Shown here: positions 29,263-38,033 of the stretch, piece after piece
Layout: each line of letters begins with the position of its first letter
Numbering within the stretch: the stretch's first letter is position 1
Assembly: GCF_001684335.1 (NCBI RefSeq)
Contig: NZ_LOIC01000072.1
Span: forward strand, 2,737 to 66,736
Reading direction: 5' to 3'
From: Photorhabdus namnaonensis
GTDB lineage: Bacteria; Pseudomonadota; Gammaproteobacteria; Enterobacterales; Enterobacteriaceae
DNA: 64,000 nt
Notes under the pieces: generated by a model
What the model saw: the letters and a program-made list of their open reading frames with translations, nothing else
What the model was told of the DNA's origin: nothing
Databases searched by the model: none
Made by a program: the position numbers and the translations under genes

Positions 29263-31152
29263 ATGACTGATAATAGGAAATATCAATATACCTGCAAAAA
29301 AGCCATGTCCGATGCCAGTGAAAATATCGGAGCACCGCTAACCGCCTGGAGCAATCAATCCGGTGGAGAAACCTATTACGTTATCTTTGATGGTCAAGTC
29401 TATAAAAACACTTACTGGGTAGAACGTTGGCACATTCCTGAACGTAACAATATTCCATCATACGAAAATGCCTGGCTCTGGGTAAGAGAAGCAACGGCGG
29501 AAGAAATCGCTAATCACGGTAATCCTAAGGAAGGCACCGTTGAACCTATCCCCGGAGATGTCGCCATCCTAAAACCCGATGCTCTCACAGAACAGACTTA
29601 TCAGGAAAAGGGCTATAAGCCTGATGGATCAGGCACGAATCTGTCTTACACCTCTGCACGAGTATGCCATTCCCTCTATAACCCATATGAAACAGATAAG
29701 ACACGCCCTAAAGTTTCTGCCTATATCACTGACTGGTGCCAGTACGATGCGCGTTTGCCTTCAAACAAGGATAAAGATGAAGATGACGACCCGGGTCGCG
29801 GGTTTAATCTGGCTGATATTCCGCCAACCGCCTATGACAGATTGGTATTCAGCTTTTTAGGTATTTATGGCGATAAAGGAGAAAAAAGTGAAAAAATCAA
29901 CTTGTCTGCCGAGGGTTGGAATAAACAATTAAAACCGGAAGATCCTCCTATCACATTCGGCCACATCGTTCCCGTTGACCCTTATGGCGATCTAGGAACC
30001 ACACGCAACGTCGGATTACCCGATGAAGACAAAAGAGATGCCGGTCCTAATACATTCTTGCAATATTATAATCAGCAAGCCGCATCGGGCTTACTCGGAG
30101 GGCTGCGGAACTTGCAACAACAGGCCAAACTGGCAGGCCATCGTTTGGAACTGGCATTCAGTATCGGCGGCTGGAGTATGTCCGGTTACTTTTCTCCAAT
30201 GTTAAAAGACACTGTGCAACGCAAGACCTTTATTGACAGCATTATTGACCTCTTCCAACGTTTCCCCATGTTTACCGCTGTCGATATCGACTGGGAATAC
30301 CCAGGCACCACTGGCGCAGACGGCAATGAGTACGATGAAATTAATGATGGACCTAACTACGCCATACTGATTAAAGAATTGCGTCAGGCTTTGGATCGGG
30401 CATTCGGCACCAGTGCCAAAAAACAGATCACAATTGCGTCCAGTGCTGTCGTTGGGAAGCTGAAAAAATCCAATATCAAAGAACTTATTCGCAATGGCTT
30501 GGATAATATCTTTGTCATGACTTACGACTTCTTTGGAAACGGATGGGCAGAATATATTGGACATCACACCAATCTCTATTCTCCTGACTATGCGTCAGAA
30601 GATCCTGATCGCCTGTACGATCTCTCCGCTGATGAAGCAATTAAATACCTTATTGAAGTTGAAGGAGTTCCCCCCGGAAAAATTCACCTTGGTTTTGCCA
30701 ACTATGGCCGTTCCTGTGTAGGTGCTGATCTGAAAACCCGTCTATACAACCGTAATGGTCAAGCCCTAGGCACAATGGAAAACGGAGCGCCTGAATTTTT
30801 CTGTTTGCTGAACAATCAATTTGATTGTGAGCAACAACTCGCATGGGCAAAAAATGGTTTTAAATTAATGACGGACACCGCCACCGACGCAGACTTTCTT
30901 TATAACAGCACAGGCGGACATTTTATCTCTCTAGATACCCCTCGCACGGTGTTCAAAAAAGGCATTTACGCAACGGAACATAAGCTAGGAGGCATATTCT
31001 CTTGGTCCGGCGATCAAGATTGCGGCCTATTGGCAAATGCAGCCAGAGAGGGAGCCGGCTATATTCCGATTAAAGGTAAAGAAAAAATTGATATGGGGCC
31101 ACTGTATAACCGGGGAGAACTTGTAGAACTTCCTGATGTTAATAAAAAATAA
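29263..31152 (+). CDS. GH18 chitinase of the Tc locus (YenChi2-like), with N-terminal chitin-binding-like domain
   Basis: 629 residues from the ATG at 29263, preceded by AAAGGT. The GH18 domain (about residues 130-620) has LAFSIGGWSMSG, the catalytic AVDIDWEYPG with Glu345, and IFVMTYDFFG. The first 100 residues look like a CBM5/12-type chitin-binding module: AWSNQSGGETYYVIFDGQVYKNTYW with several spaced Trp residues. There is no signal peptide, as for Yen-Tc chitinases, which are carried outside on the TcA assembly. As in chitinase 1, the first Asp of the DxxDxDWE motif is Thr. It is the last gene of the plus-strand toxin block. Confidence 0.92.
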   Translation: MTDNRKYQYTCKKAMSDASENIGAPLTAWSNQSGGETYYVIFDGQVYKNTYWVERWHIPERNNIPSYENAWLWVREATAEEIANHGNPKEGTVEPIPGDVAILKPDALTEQTYQEKGYKPDGSGTNLSYTSARVCHSLYNPYETDKTRPKVSAYITDWCQYDARLPSNKDKDEDDDPGRGFNLADIPPTAYDRLVFSFLGIYGDKGEKSEKINLSAEGWNKQLKPEDPPITFGHIVPVDPYGDLGTTRNVGLPDEDKRDAGPNTFLQYYNQQAASGLLGGLRNLQQQAKLAGHRLELAFSIGGWSMSGYFSPMLKDTVQRKTFIDSIIDLFQRFPMFTAVDIDWEYPGTTGADGNEYDEINDGPNYAILIKELRQALDRAFGTSAKKQITIASSAVVGKLKKSNIKELIRNGLDNIFVMTYDFFGNGWAEYIGHHTNLYSPDYASEDPDRLYDLSADEAIKYLIEVEGVPPGKIHLGFANYGRSCVGADLKTRLYNRNGQALGTMENGAPEFFCLLNNQFDCEQQLAWAKNGFKLMTDTATDADFLYNSTGGHFISLDTPRTVFKKGIYATEHKLGGIFSWSGDQDCGLLANAAREGAGYIPIKGKEKIDMGPLYNRGELVELPDVNKK

Positions 31153-31190
31153 TCTCACTTCCTCCTAAGCATAAATAAGCTTTAATCAAG

Positions 31191-31214
31191 TGCCGCTCAT
31201 CACAATGAGCGGCA
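31191..31214 (+). terminator. Terminator after the Tc/chitinase block
   Basis: TGCCGCTCAT-CACA-ATGAGCGGCA is a perfect ten-base stem with a tetraloop, followed by a T-rich stretch (TCCTAATTTCTTTCTC). It ends the plus-strand block and directly abuts the convergent propeller array. Confidence 0.75.
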
Positions 31215-31239
31215 TCCTAATTTCTTTCTCAGTCATCAT
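31215..31239 (-). pseudogene. First codons of a lost propeller-family gene
   Basis: Downstream of the last complete propeller gene, the array's conserved leader reappears (TTTTGAGGAAATATGATG). It is followed by codons for MTEKEI, the same start as the intact paralogues (MTDKEI). The match then ends abruptly and the chitinase 2 terminator begins. The rest of a paralogue has evidently been deleted here. Confidence 0.65.
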
Positions 31240-31295
31240 ATTTCCTCAAAAGCTGCATTAGACAGTCACCATCACCTGTCTTCTATTCTCTGTCT

Positions 31296-32417
31296 TCATT
31301 TGACATTCTCAAAGATATAGACCGCACCCGCGCCAGACACAGAACCAACTTTGGTTAAACTCGCACCAACTGCCAAATTCGTTCCCGCCTTATTCAAACT
31401 GATAGCCTTACCAAAATCATTTAAATTGTCTGAATTACCTGAAGGGTCCAAAATCTCGATAGGTTTTTCCATATTCCACTTACCATTCAGATAGGTATAC
31501 ACATATACCCGGGAAGCCGCCCCCACTACCAAACTGTTTCCCGCATCATTCAGTTTGATGGCATTGCCAAAATACGCTACGCCACTTGCAGGAGCCGAAA
31601 ACTTAATGGGATTTTGCCTATCCCAGATCCCATTGGTACGCATATACAGATAAACCTTCCCCTTGGTGGGTAAATAATAATCCGCCCCCACCGCCAGACG
31701 ATCTCCCGCTGCATTCAGGCTAAAAACCCAGTTAAGAAGGGGTACGCCACCTTTAGTGGCAAGCTTAATGGGATTTTCTATATCCCAGATCCCATTCGTG
31801 CGTGTATACACATAAACCGTATTTATTGAAGGATAAGAAGGATAAGAAACATCAGCACCATGCACCGCCAGACAGTTTCCCGAAGTACTCAGGCAGACAG
31901 TCGGACTAACCCCTTCCGCCCCCGGAGGAACCAACTTAATGGGGTTTTCTCTATCCCAGATCCCATTCGTACGTCTATACATATAAAACGAATAGCGGTC
32001 GCCACCCACCACCAGACAGTCTCCTGCTCCGCTCAAGCTGACATTCACAACAAAATATTCTTCTGTACTTTCGATCGTAAACACCACGGGATTTTTTGTA
32101 TCCCAGATGCCATTCGTGCGCGTATACACACAAGCTTCCGCGTTTTGAGAACCAATTTTGTATCCCAACGCTAGGCAATCTCCCGCCGCATTCAAACTGA
32201 TATCCCATGAAGAACTACGAGATCTATTTCCATTAGCCTCAAACACAACAGGAGTACTTGTATTCCACCCACTCTTCCCGCCTGTATACACACAGACTTT
32301 ATCACCCACCCCAACTGCTAAACAGTCTCCCGCTGCGCTCATGCTAACAGAGGCGCCAAAGCGCTCATTCGCTTTAGGGGAAGGAGAAACAATACGTGTT
32401 ATTTTTTTACCAGTCAT
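31296..32417 (-). CDS. FG-GAP-type beta-propeller protein lacking the fibre-like N-terminus
   Basis: 373 residues. Seven repeats of about 50 residues each contain a core like FGASVSMSAAGDCLAVG followed by a VYVYTRTNGIWD-type strand. This is the FG-GAP_2/integrin-alpha-like propeller pattern, and seven repeats fit a seven-bladed propeller. It begins MTGKKITRIVSPSP, whereas its neighbours have about 125 more residues before the same ITRIVSPSP, so the N-terminal domain was deleted while the frame stayed open. The function is unknown; binding of a surface ligand is inferred. GAGGA six bases before the ATG is a good ribosome site. No signal peptide. Confidence 0.85.
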   Translation of the reverse strand: MTGKKITRIVSPSPKANERFGASVSMSAAGDCLAVGVGDKVCVYTGGKSGWNTSTPVVFEANGNRSRSSSWDISLNAAGDCLALGYKIGSQNAEACVYTRTNGIWDTKNPVVFTIESTEEYFVVNVSLSGAGDCLVVGGDRYSFYMYRRTNGIWDRENPIKLVPPGAEGVSPTVCLSTSGNCLAVHGADVSYPSYPSINTVYVYTRTNGIWDIENPIKLATKGGVPLLNWVFSLNAAGDRLAVGADYYLPTKGKVYLYMRTNGIWDRQNPIKFSAPASGVAYFGNAIKLNDAGNSLVVGAASRVYVYTYLNGKWNMEKPIEILDPSGNSDNLNDFGKAISLNKAGTNLAVGASLTKVGSVSGAGAVYIFENVK

Positions 32418-32479
32418 AATATGTCCTCAAAAGCCGTATTAGGCAGTCACCGTCATCTGTTCTCTCTTTCACCATCATC
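32408..32479 (-). pseudogene. Collapsed remnant of the 141-residue fibre-domain gene
   Basis: GAGGAAAAGATGATG and the next codons match the start of the gene at 38459 (MMAKEITDE; here MMVKERTDD). After ACAGATGA the sequence jumps to what follows the 3' end of that gene. Only 23 codons remain, overlapping the next start. The short sequence AACAGATGA occurs at both ends of the intact gene and probably mediated the deletion. Confidence 0.7.
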
Positions 32480-32485
32480 TTTTCC

Positions 32486-32683
32486 TCATTTAGCTAGTCG
32501 TAAAGGTAAACTTTCCCTTCTCCACTCTTCCAGCCCAGCTAAACGCCGATCCTCCGCCGCTATTTGTGCCAATTGAGTATAATTTTCACTTTTCGGCAGG
32601 GAATATAATTTAAACCAAGATTTAACCTCCTCTTTATTCAACAGATTATTCTCTCTGGATGTAGATATCTTATTATGAGCCAT
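32486..32683 (-). pseudogene. Collapsed remnant of the 524-residue propeller gene
   Basis: 65 codons. The first 51 are nearly identical to the N-terminus of the protein at 38475-40049 (NNLLNKEEVKSWFKLYSLPK). The rest, EEWRRESLPLRLAK, is the last part of that gene read in another frame. In the intact gene the sequence CCAGCC is found at both joints, so a deletion of about 1.4 kb at this short repeat explains the remnant. Start and GGAGG ribosome site are kept, so a short peptide could still be made. Confidence 0.8.
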
Positions 32684-32786
32684 TGATTACCTCCAATGCA
32701 GAATGACAGATAAGTTAACGTTGCCACACACCGTTCTATTTTTTTATTTTCGATATAAACAATATCCTGGCTTTATCCCTCTCTTA
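32684..32786 (-). repeat. Duplicated upstream (promoter) segment, copy 2
   Basis: About 103 bp in front of the 65-codon remnant match, with roughly 15 differences, the segment in front of the intact gene (40050-40151). The similarity ends sharply at CTCTTA. The whole front of the array, including its likely promoter, was therefore duplicated, not only the coding parts. Confidence 0.75.
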
Positions 32787-33285
32787 AAGTTAATTCGATT
32801 AAAATCAACCCATTAAAAAAATCACCAAAAAAGCAAAAAAATAATCAACAACATAACAAAACATCATTATTTAAATATAATCTTTTTATTATCATTCAGT
32901 AAATGTATTTCATTTTAATTTCCAAAGAAAACTTAGCACATATTCAAACAATATCAAAATCATAATTACCCATGTTAAATAATTCGCAATCGCAAACAAA
33001 ACCAATATAAAGACAAGAATAATGGTTAATAAATAAATTTAAAACTCCTCATAAATACAATTACCACCAAATTGAAAATAATATAAAATCACCCGAGATG
33101 ATAACATCATATCCTTTTACAATATGTCCCTGTTATGTTTATTAGTTTTTCTCAGATGTTATCATGTGCTTATTTTCCATCTTTGAAGGTAAAAAAACAA
33201 AATAATTGTTAGATACCCATATTCTATTATGTGCCACCAATAACTCTACAAAAACTGAATAAGAGAACAATTGAATTAATTAATC
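32787..33285. other. AT-rich gap inside the propeller array
   Basis: About 500 bp of very AT-rich DNA with no recognised gene. It separates the degraded second copy of the array from the better preserved first copy. Confidence 0.5.
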
Positions 33286-33435
33286 ATGATGCTAACACAC
33301 TTTTTTAGCGAAAAACGCCGTAAACCTTCATCTAATGCGAACGGGGATAATAAGGCGAAAAATCCGAAGGATTTTAAAAAGCAATCCGACATCTCCGAAT
33401 TAATATCCAGTTTAGTGATTATAGTTATCATTTGA
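33286..33435 (+). CDS. Possible small protein, 49 residues
   Basis: ATGATG opens a frame whose product begins MMLTHFFSEKRRKPSSN. It is Lys/Asn-rich in the middle and ends in a short hydrophobic tail (LISSLVIIVII). The stop overlaps the 3' end of the convergent propeller gene. Base composition is less AT-rich than the surrounding gap, which suggests a real or formerly real gene cut by the array. No family recognised and no strong ribosome site. Confidence 0.25.
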   Translation: MMLTHFFSEKRRKPSSNANGDNKAKNPKDFKKQSDISELISSLVIIVII

Positions 33436-34912
33436 CATTCTCAAAAACATAAACTGCACCGGCTTTGGATTTAGAATCAACACTCTCCGAATCTGCACCA
33501 ACAGCAAAACCCGTTCCCGCCTTATTCAGGCTGATAACATTACCAAAATCATTTAAATTGTCTGAATTTCCTAAAGGATTCAAAATCTCCATAGGTGTTT
33601 CCATATTCCACTTATCATTTAGGCAGGTATACACATATACCCTGGAATACGCCCCCACTACCAAGCGATCTCCCGCATCATTCAGTTCGAGAGAGCGGCC
33701 AAAATATGTTACGTCACTTGCAGGAGCTGAAAACTTAATGGGATTTTCTTTATCCCAGATCCCATTCGTGCGCTTATACAAATAAACCTCCCCATCTGTG
33801 GAGTTATAAAACTCTATCCCCACCGCTAAGCGATCTCCTGCTGCATTCAGGCTAAAAGCCCTACCTATTGATAGGTTATCTTCAGGGACCTTGAACTTAA
33901 TGGGGTTTTCTCCATCCCAGATCCCATTTGTGCGTGTATACACATAAATCATGGGAGCGTAATCACGCACCGCCAGACAGTTTCCCGCGGCACTTAGGTG
34001 GGCAATCCAGCCAAACTCATAAGAATCCGAAGGGATCGGAATCTGAATGGGGTTTTCTGTATCCCAGATCCCATTCCGGCGCATAAATATACGGAACGGA
34101 AGGTAGTGTTTGCCCCCACCCACCAGACAGTCTCCCGTGGCGCTCAAGCTGACATTCACACCAAAGTATTCAATTCCAATCGGAAACACTACGGGATTTT
34201 TTGTATCCCAGACGCCCTTCCTGCGCGTATACACACAAACCCGCCCTCGGTTATAAGTGGGATACGGCAACATGTTTCCCAACGCTAGGGTATCGCCAGC
34301 CGCATCCAGACTGACATCCCATGAAGATCTATGATATTCATCTTCAAAAGCCTCAAACACAATCGGCTTGCCTATATTCCACTCACCACTCTTCCGGCGC
34401 GTATATACATAGACTCTATTAATCATCCCAACCGCTAAGCAGTCTCCCGCTGCGCTCATGCTAACAGAGGCGCCAAAGCGCTCATTCTCTTTGGGGGAGG
34501 GAGAAACAATTCGCGTTATCATAGTACGTTTCAAACCCAACACCTGCGTGATCTCCATCCGCTCTCGCCGCGATAAACTGAAAAAATCCGCAAATTGAAC
34601 CTGCCGATCAGCATCCAATTTCAGATACCCTCCTCCATCAAAAGAGAGTCCACCTTCTGGTTTCAGTGATAGCGCCAAAGCGCCCTGATTAGAATTTAAC
34701 CCGCCAGAATGATGAGTGTTGAGGGCCAATTTTCCTTTGCTATCTCGTTTCAGCCCTGCGATTGGACCATCACCCTGAGCGCCATCAATGATTTCAGATG
34801 CCTTATATGCCTCATCAATCAAATGGGAAAAGGCTTCCGGCATCAGCCGAACACCAGACTTAAAACTCGCTTTCAAAGAATCAACAGTACTAATTTCTTT
34901 ATCAGCCATCAT
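33428..34912 (-). CDS. Fibre-shaft plus seven-bladed propeller protein (paralogue A)
   Basis: 494 residues. Residues 1-45 form a helical start (EISTVDSLKASFKSGVRLMPEAFSHLIDEAYK). Residues 46-110 hold short repeats of the type GGLxxxxGxLxLxL (GLKRDSKGKLALN, GLSFDGGGYLKLD) that resemble adenovirus/phage fibre shafts. Residues 130-494 hold seven FG-GAP-like blades (FGASVSMSAAGDCLAVG and similar). The family second Met (34909) aligns with the MTDKE start of the other copies. No signal peptide or membrane segment, so release by lysis or a non-Sec route would be needed. Function unknown; a trimeric ligand-binding fibre is inferred from the architecture. Confidence 0.85.
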   Translation of the reverse strand: MMADKEISTVDSLKASFKSGVRLMPEAFSHLIDEAYKASEIIDGAQGDGPIAGLKRDSKGKLALNTHHSGGLNSNQGALALSLKPEGGLSFDGGGYLKLDADRQVQFADFFSLSRRERMEITQVLGLKRTMITRIVSPSPKENERFGASVSMSAAGDCLAVGMINRVYVYTRRKSGEWNIGKPIVFEAFEDEYHRSSWDVSLDAAGDTLALGNMLPYPTYNRGRVCVYTRRKGVWDTKNPVVFPIGIEYFGVNVSLSATGDCLVGGGKHYLPFRIFMRRNGIWDTENPIQIPIPSDSYEFGWIAHLSAAGNCLAVRDYAPMIYVYTRTNGIWDGENPIKFKVPEDNLSIGRAFSLNAAGDRLAVGIEFYNSTDGEVYLYKRTNGIWDKENPIKFSAPASDVTYFGRSLELNDAGDRLVVGAYSRVYVYTCLNDKWNMETPMEILNPLGNSDNLNDFGNVISLNKAGTGFAVGADSESVDSKSKAGAVYVFENVK

Positions 34913-34936
34913 ATTTCCTCAAAAGCCACATCAGAC

Positions 34937-34980
34937 AGTTCTCTGTTTTCTGTTTTCTGTTCTCTGTCCTCTGTCCTCTA
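34937..34980. repeat. Heptanucleotide tandem repeat between paralogues
   Basis: About six units of a seven-base motif (TTCTGTT / CTCTGTC variants) lie between paralogues A and B. Shorter versions occur at the other junctions near 31275-31298, 36474-36495 and 38034-38056. The motif could misalign during replication and help the array expand and contract. Confidence 0.7.
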
Positions 34981-36435
34981 TTTGACATTCTCAAAGATAT
35001 AGACTGCACCGGCTCCGGACTTAGAATCGACACTTTCTGACGTTGCCCCAACAACCAAACTCGTCCCCGTCTTATTCAGTCCGACAGACCCACCAAAAAG
35101 ATTTAAATTGTCTGAAGGGTTCAAAATCTCCATAGGTGTTTCTATATTCCACTTATTATTCAGACAGATATACACATACACCTTGGCAGCAGCCCCCACC
35201 GCCAGACGATCCCCCACATCATTCAGTTCGAGAGAGCGTCCAAAATCTGTTACGTCACTTGCAGGAGCCGAAAACTTAATAGGATTTTCGCTATCCCAAA
35301 TCCCATTTGTGCGCGTATACAGATAAACCTTTCCATTAATAATGGGGGAATTCTCATCCGCCCCCACCGCCAGACGATCTCCCTCTGCATTCAGGCTAAA
35401 AACCGTGCCAAAACGGGATGAACTATCTTTAGGCGCCTTGAGCTGAATGGGGTTTTCTCTATCCCAGATCCCATTCGTGCGGGTATACACATAAATCGTG
35501 CCTCTTTCTCCAAACACCGCCAGACAGTTTCCCGCGGCACTCAGGCGGGCAACCCTGCCAAACTCAGAAGAATCCGAAAGGTTCGGAAACTTAATGGGAT
35601 TTTTTGTATCCCAGATCCCGTTCGTGCGTGTAAACAAATGGATCGTAGAGAGGTATCCGTTCGCAACCACCGCCATCAGACAGTCTCCTGCCGCACTCAA
35701 GCTGACATTCTTACCAAGGTATTGACCAGCACCCGGAAACCAAATGGGATTTCTCGCATCCCAGACGCCATTCGTACGTATATATATACAAGCTATCCTG
35801 CTGCTTCCCAACGCCAGGCAATCTCCCATCGCATCCAGACTGACATTCAATGAATCGCTCACTACACTACCACCATGTTCAAACACAGTAGCCGTGCTTG
35901 TATTCCATTCACCGCTCTTCCGGCGCGTATACACATAGGCTTTATTCTCCATCCCAACCGCTAAGCAATCTCCCACCGCGTTCAAGCTAACAGAACTACC
36001 AAAGGACTCCCACTTTTTGGGGAAGGGAGAAACAATTCGCGTTATCATGGTTCGTTTCAAACCCAACAACTGCGTGATCTCCATCCGTTCACGCCGCGAC
36101 AAACTGAAAAAATCCGCAAACTGAACCTGCTGATCGGCATCCAATTTCAGATACCCTCCTCCATCAAAAGAGAGTCCACCTTCTGGCTTCAAGGATAGCG
36201 CCAAAGCCCCTTGTTCAGGGTTTAACCCGCCAGAATAATAAGTGTTGAGGGCCAGTTTTCCTTGACCATCCCGTTTCAGCCCCGCGGTCGGACCATCATC
36301 CTGAGCGCCATCAATGATTTCATATACCTTATATGCCTCATCAATCAAATGGGAAAATGCTTGAGGCATGAGCCGAACACCAGACTTAAAACTCGCTTTC
36401 AATGAGTCAACAGTACTAATTTCTTTATCAGTCAT
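34978..36435 (-). CDS. Fibre-shaft plus seven-bladed propeller protein (paralogue B)
   Basis: 485 residues with the same plan as its neighbours. Residues 1-125 (MTDKEISTVDSLK ... RERMEITQLLGLKR) are almost identical to paralogues A and C, including the GGL-type shaft repeats. The propeller half is more diverged, especially in the loops between blades. Seven blades can be counted by the AxGDxLAVG core. GAGGACATATT precedes the ATG. The conserved stem with varied propeller loops resembles receptor-binding protein families that have diversified specificity. Confidence 0.85.
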   Translation of the reverse strand: MTDKEISTVDSLKASFKSGVRLMPQAFSHLIDEAYKVYEIIDGAQDDGPTAGLKRDGQGKLALNTYYSGGLNPEQGALALSLKPEGGLSFDGGGYLKLDADQQVQFADFFSLSRRERMEITQLLGLKRTMITRIVSPFPKKWESFGSSVSLNAVGDCLAVGMENKAYVYTRRKSGEWNTSTATVFEHGGSVVSDSLNVSLDAMGDCLALGSSRIACIYIRTNGVWDARNPIWFPGAGQYLGKNVSLSAAGDCLMAVVANGYLSTIHLFTRTNGIWDTKNPIKFPNLSDSSEFGRVARLSAAGNCLAVFGERGTIYVYTRTNGIWDRENPIQLKAPKDSSSRFGTVFSLNAEGDRLAVGADENSPIINGKVYLYTRTNGIWDSENPIKFSAPASDVTDFGRSLELNDVGDRLAVGAAAKVYVYICLNNKWNIETPMEILNPSDNLNLFGGSVGLNKTGTSLVVGATSESVDSKSGAGAVYIFENVK

Positions 36436-36495
36436 AATATGTCCTCAAAAGCCGTATTAGACAGTCACCGTCACCTATCTTCTGTCCTCTGTCTT

Positions 36496-37998
36496 CTATT
36501 TGACATTCTCAAAGATATAAACTGCACCGGCTTCAGGCGCAGAATCAACCTTGTTTGAAACTGCACCAACCGCCAAACTCGTTCCTAACTTATTCAAACT
36601 GACAGCCTTACCAAAACCATTTAAATTGTCTGAATTGCCTGAGGGGTCCAAAATCTCGATAGGCGTTTCCATATTCCACTTATCATTCAGACAGGTATAC
36701 ACATACACCTTGGAAGCCGCCCCCACTGCCAGACGGTTTCCCGCATCATTCAGTTCGAGAGAGCGGCCAAAATACGTTACATCACTTGCAGGAGCCGAAA
36801 ATTTAATGGGATTTTCTGCATCCCAGGCCCCATTCGTGCGCGTATACAGATAAACCTTTCCACTAATAATGGGTAAATCATCATCCGCCCCCACCACCAG
36901 ACGATCTCCCTCCGCATTCAAGCTAAGAACCTTGCCAAAACCGGATGAGCTATCTTCAGGGGGCTTGAACTTAATGGGGCGTTCATCCCAGGTCCCATTC
37001 GTGCGGGTATACACATAAACCGTGTTTCTTTCAGGTTTATAAGAATCATCGACAGCATGCGCCGCCAGACAGTTTCCCGAGGCACTCAGACAAATCGTGA
37101 CCATCTCGTTACCAGAATTAAAAAAACCAAGCTTAATGGGATTTTTTGTATCCCAGATCCCATTAGTGCGGGTATACACCTCGAACGTATAGGTGTTCCC
37201 CCCCACCGCCAGACAGTCTCCTGCGGCGCTCAAGCTGACATACACACCACCAAAGAATTTATGCTGATCTTCCATCGGAAACACAATAGGACTTTTTGTA
37301 CCCCAGACGCCATTCGTGCGCGTATACACACAAACCTGCATTCGGTTAGTATTAGTGAAGTATCCCACTGCCAGATTATCTCCCTTCGCATCCAGACTAA
37401 CATTCCATGCAGCACTACGATACTTACCTCCATCAGCCTCAAACACAATGGGCGTGCTTGTATTCCAATCCCCCCACTTCCGGTACATATACAAATAGAG
37501 CACTTTCCCCATCCCAACCACTAAGCAATCTCCCGCCGCGTTCAGGCTAACAGAAGTGCCAAAGTGTTCATTCTCTTTAGGGGAAGGAGAAACAATACGC
37601 GTCATCATGGTGCCACGTTTCAAATCCAACAACTGAGCGATCTCCATCCGCTCCCGCCGCGATAAACTGAAAAAATCGGCAAACTGAACCTGCCGATCGG
37701 CATCCAATTTTAGACGCCTTCCTCCATCAAAAGAGAATCCACCTTCTGGCTTCAGTGATAGGGCCAAAGCCCCTCGTTCAAGGTTCAACCCGCCAGAATA
37801 GTCAGTGTCGAGGGCCAGTTTTCCTTTGTCATCTCGTTTCAGCCCTGCGGTCGGACCATCCCGCTTATCACCATCAATGATTTCATATGCCTTATATGCC
37901 TCATCAATCAAATGAGAAAATGCTTCAGGCATGGGCGGAACACCAGACTTAAAACTCGCTTTCAATGAGTCAACAGTGCTAATTTCTTTATCAGTCAT
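36496..37998 (-). CDS. Fibre-shaft plus seven-bladed propeller protein (paralogue C)
   Basis: 500 residues. The N-terminal segment matches the other paralogues with a few changes (SGVPPMPEAFSHL, GGRRLKLDADRQVQF). The seven blades begin at FGTSVSLNAAGDCLVVG and end at GFGKAVSLNKLGTSLAVGA. Each blade closes with an aromatic strand such as VYVYTRTNG. GAGGAAATATT precedes the ATG. It is 35 bp downstream of the 141-residue gene, on the same strand, and probably in one operon with it. Confidence 0.85.
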   Translation of the reverse strand: MTDKEISTVDSLKASFKSGVPPMPEAFSHLIDEAYKAYEIIDGDKRDGPTAGLKRDDKGKLALDTDYSGGLNLERGALALSLKPEGGFSFDGGRRLKLDADRQVQFADFFSLSRRERMEIAQLLDLKRGTMMTRIVSPSPKENEHFGTSVSLNAAGDCLVVGMGKVLYLYMYRKWGDWNTSTPIVFEADGGKYRSAAWNVSLDAKGDNLAVGYFTNTNRMQVCVYTRTNGVWGTKSPIVFPMEDQHKFFGGVYVSLSAAGDCLAVGGNTYTFEVYTRTNGIWDTKNPIKLGFFNSGNEMVTICLSASGNCLAAHAVDDSYKPERNTVYVYTRTNGTWDERPIKFKPPEDSSSGFGKVLSLNAEGDRLVVGADDDLPIISGKVYLYTRTNGAWDAENPIKFSAPASDVTYFGRSLELNDAGNRLAVGAASKVYVYTCLNDKWNMETPIEILDPSGNSDNLNGFGKAVSLNKLGTSLAVGAVSNKVDSAPEAGAVYIFENVK

Positions 37999-38033
37999 AA
38001 TATTTCCTCAAAAGCCGTATTAAACAATCACCG

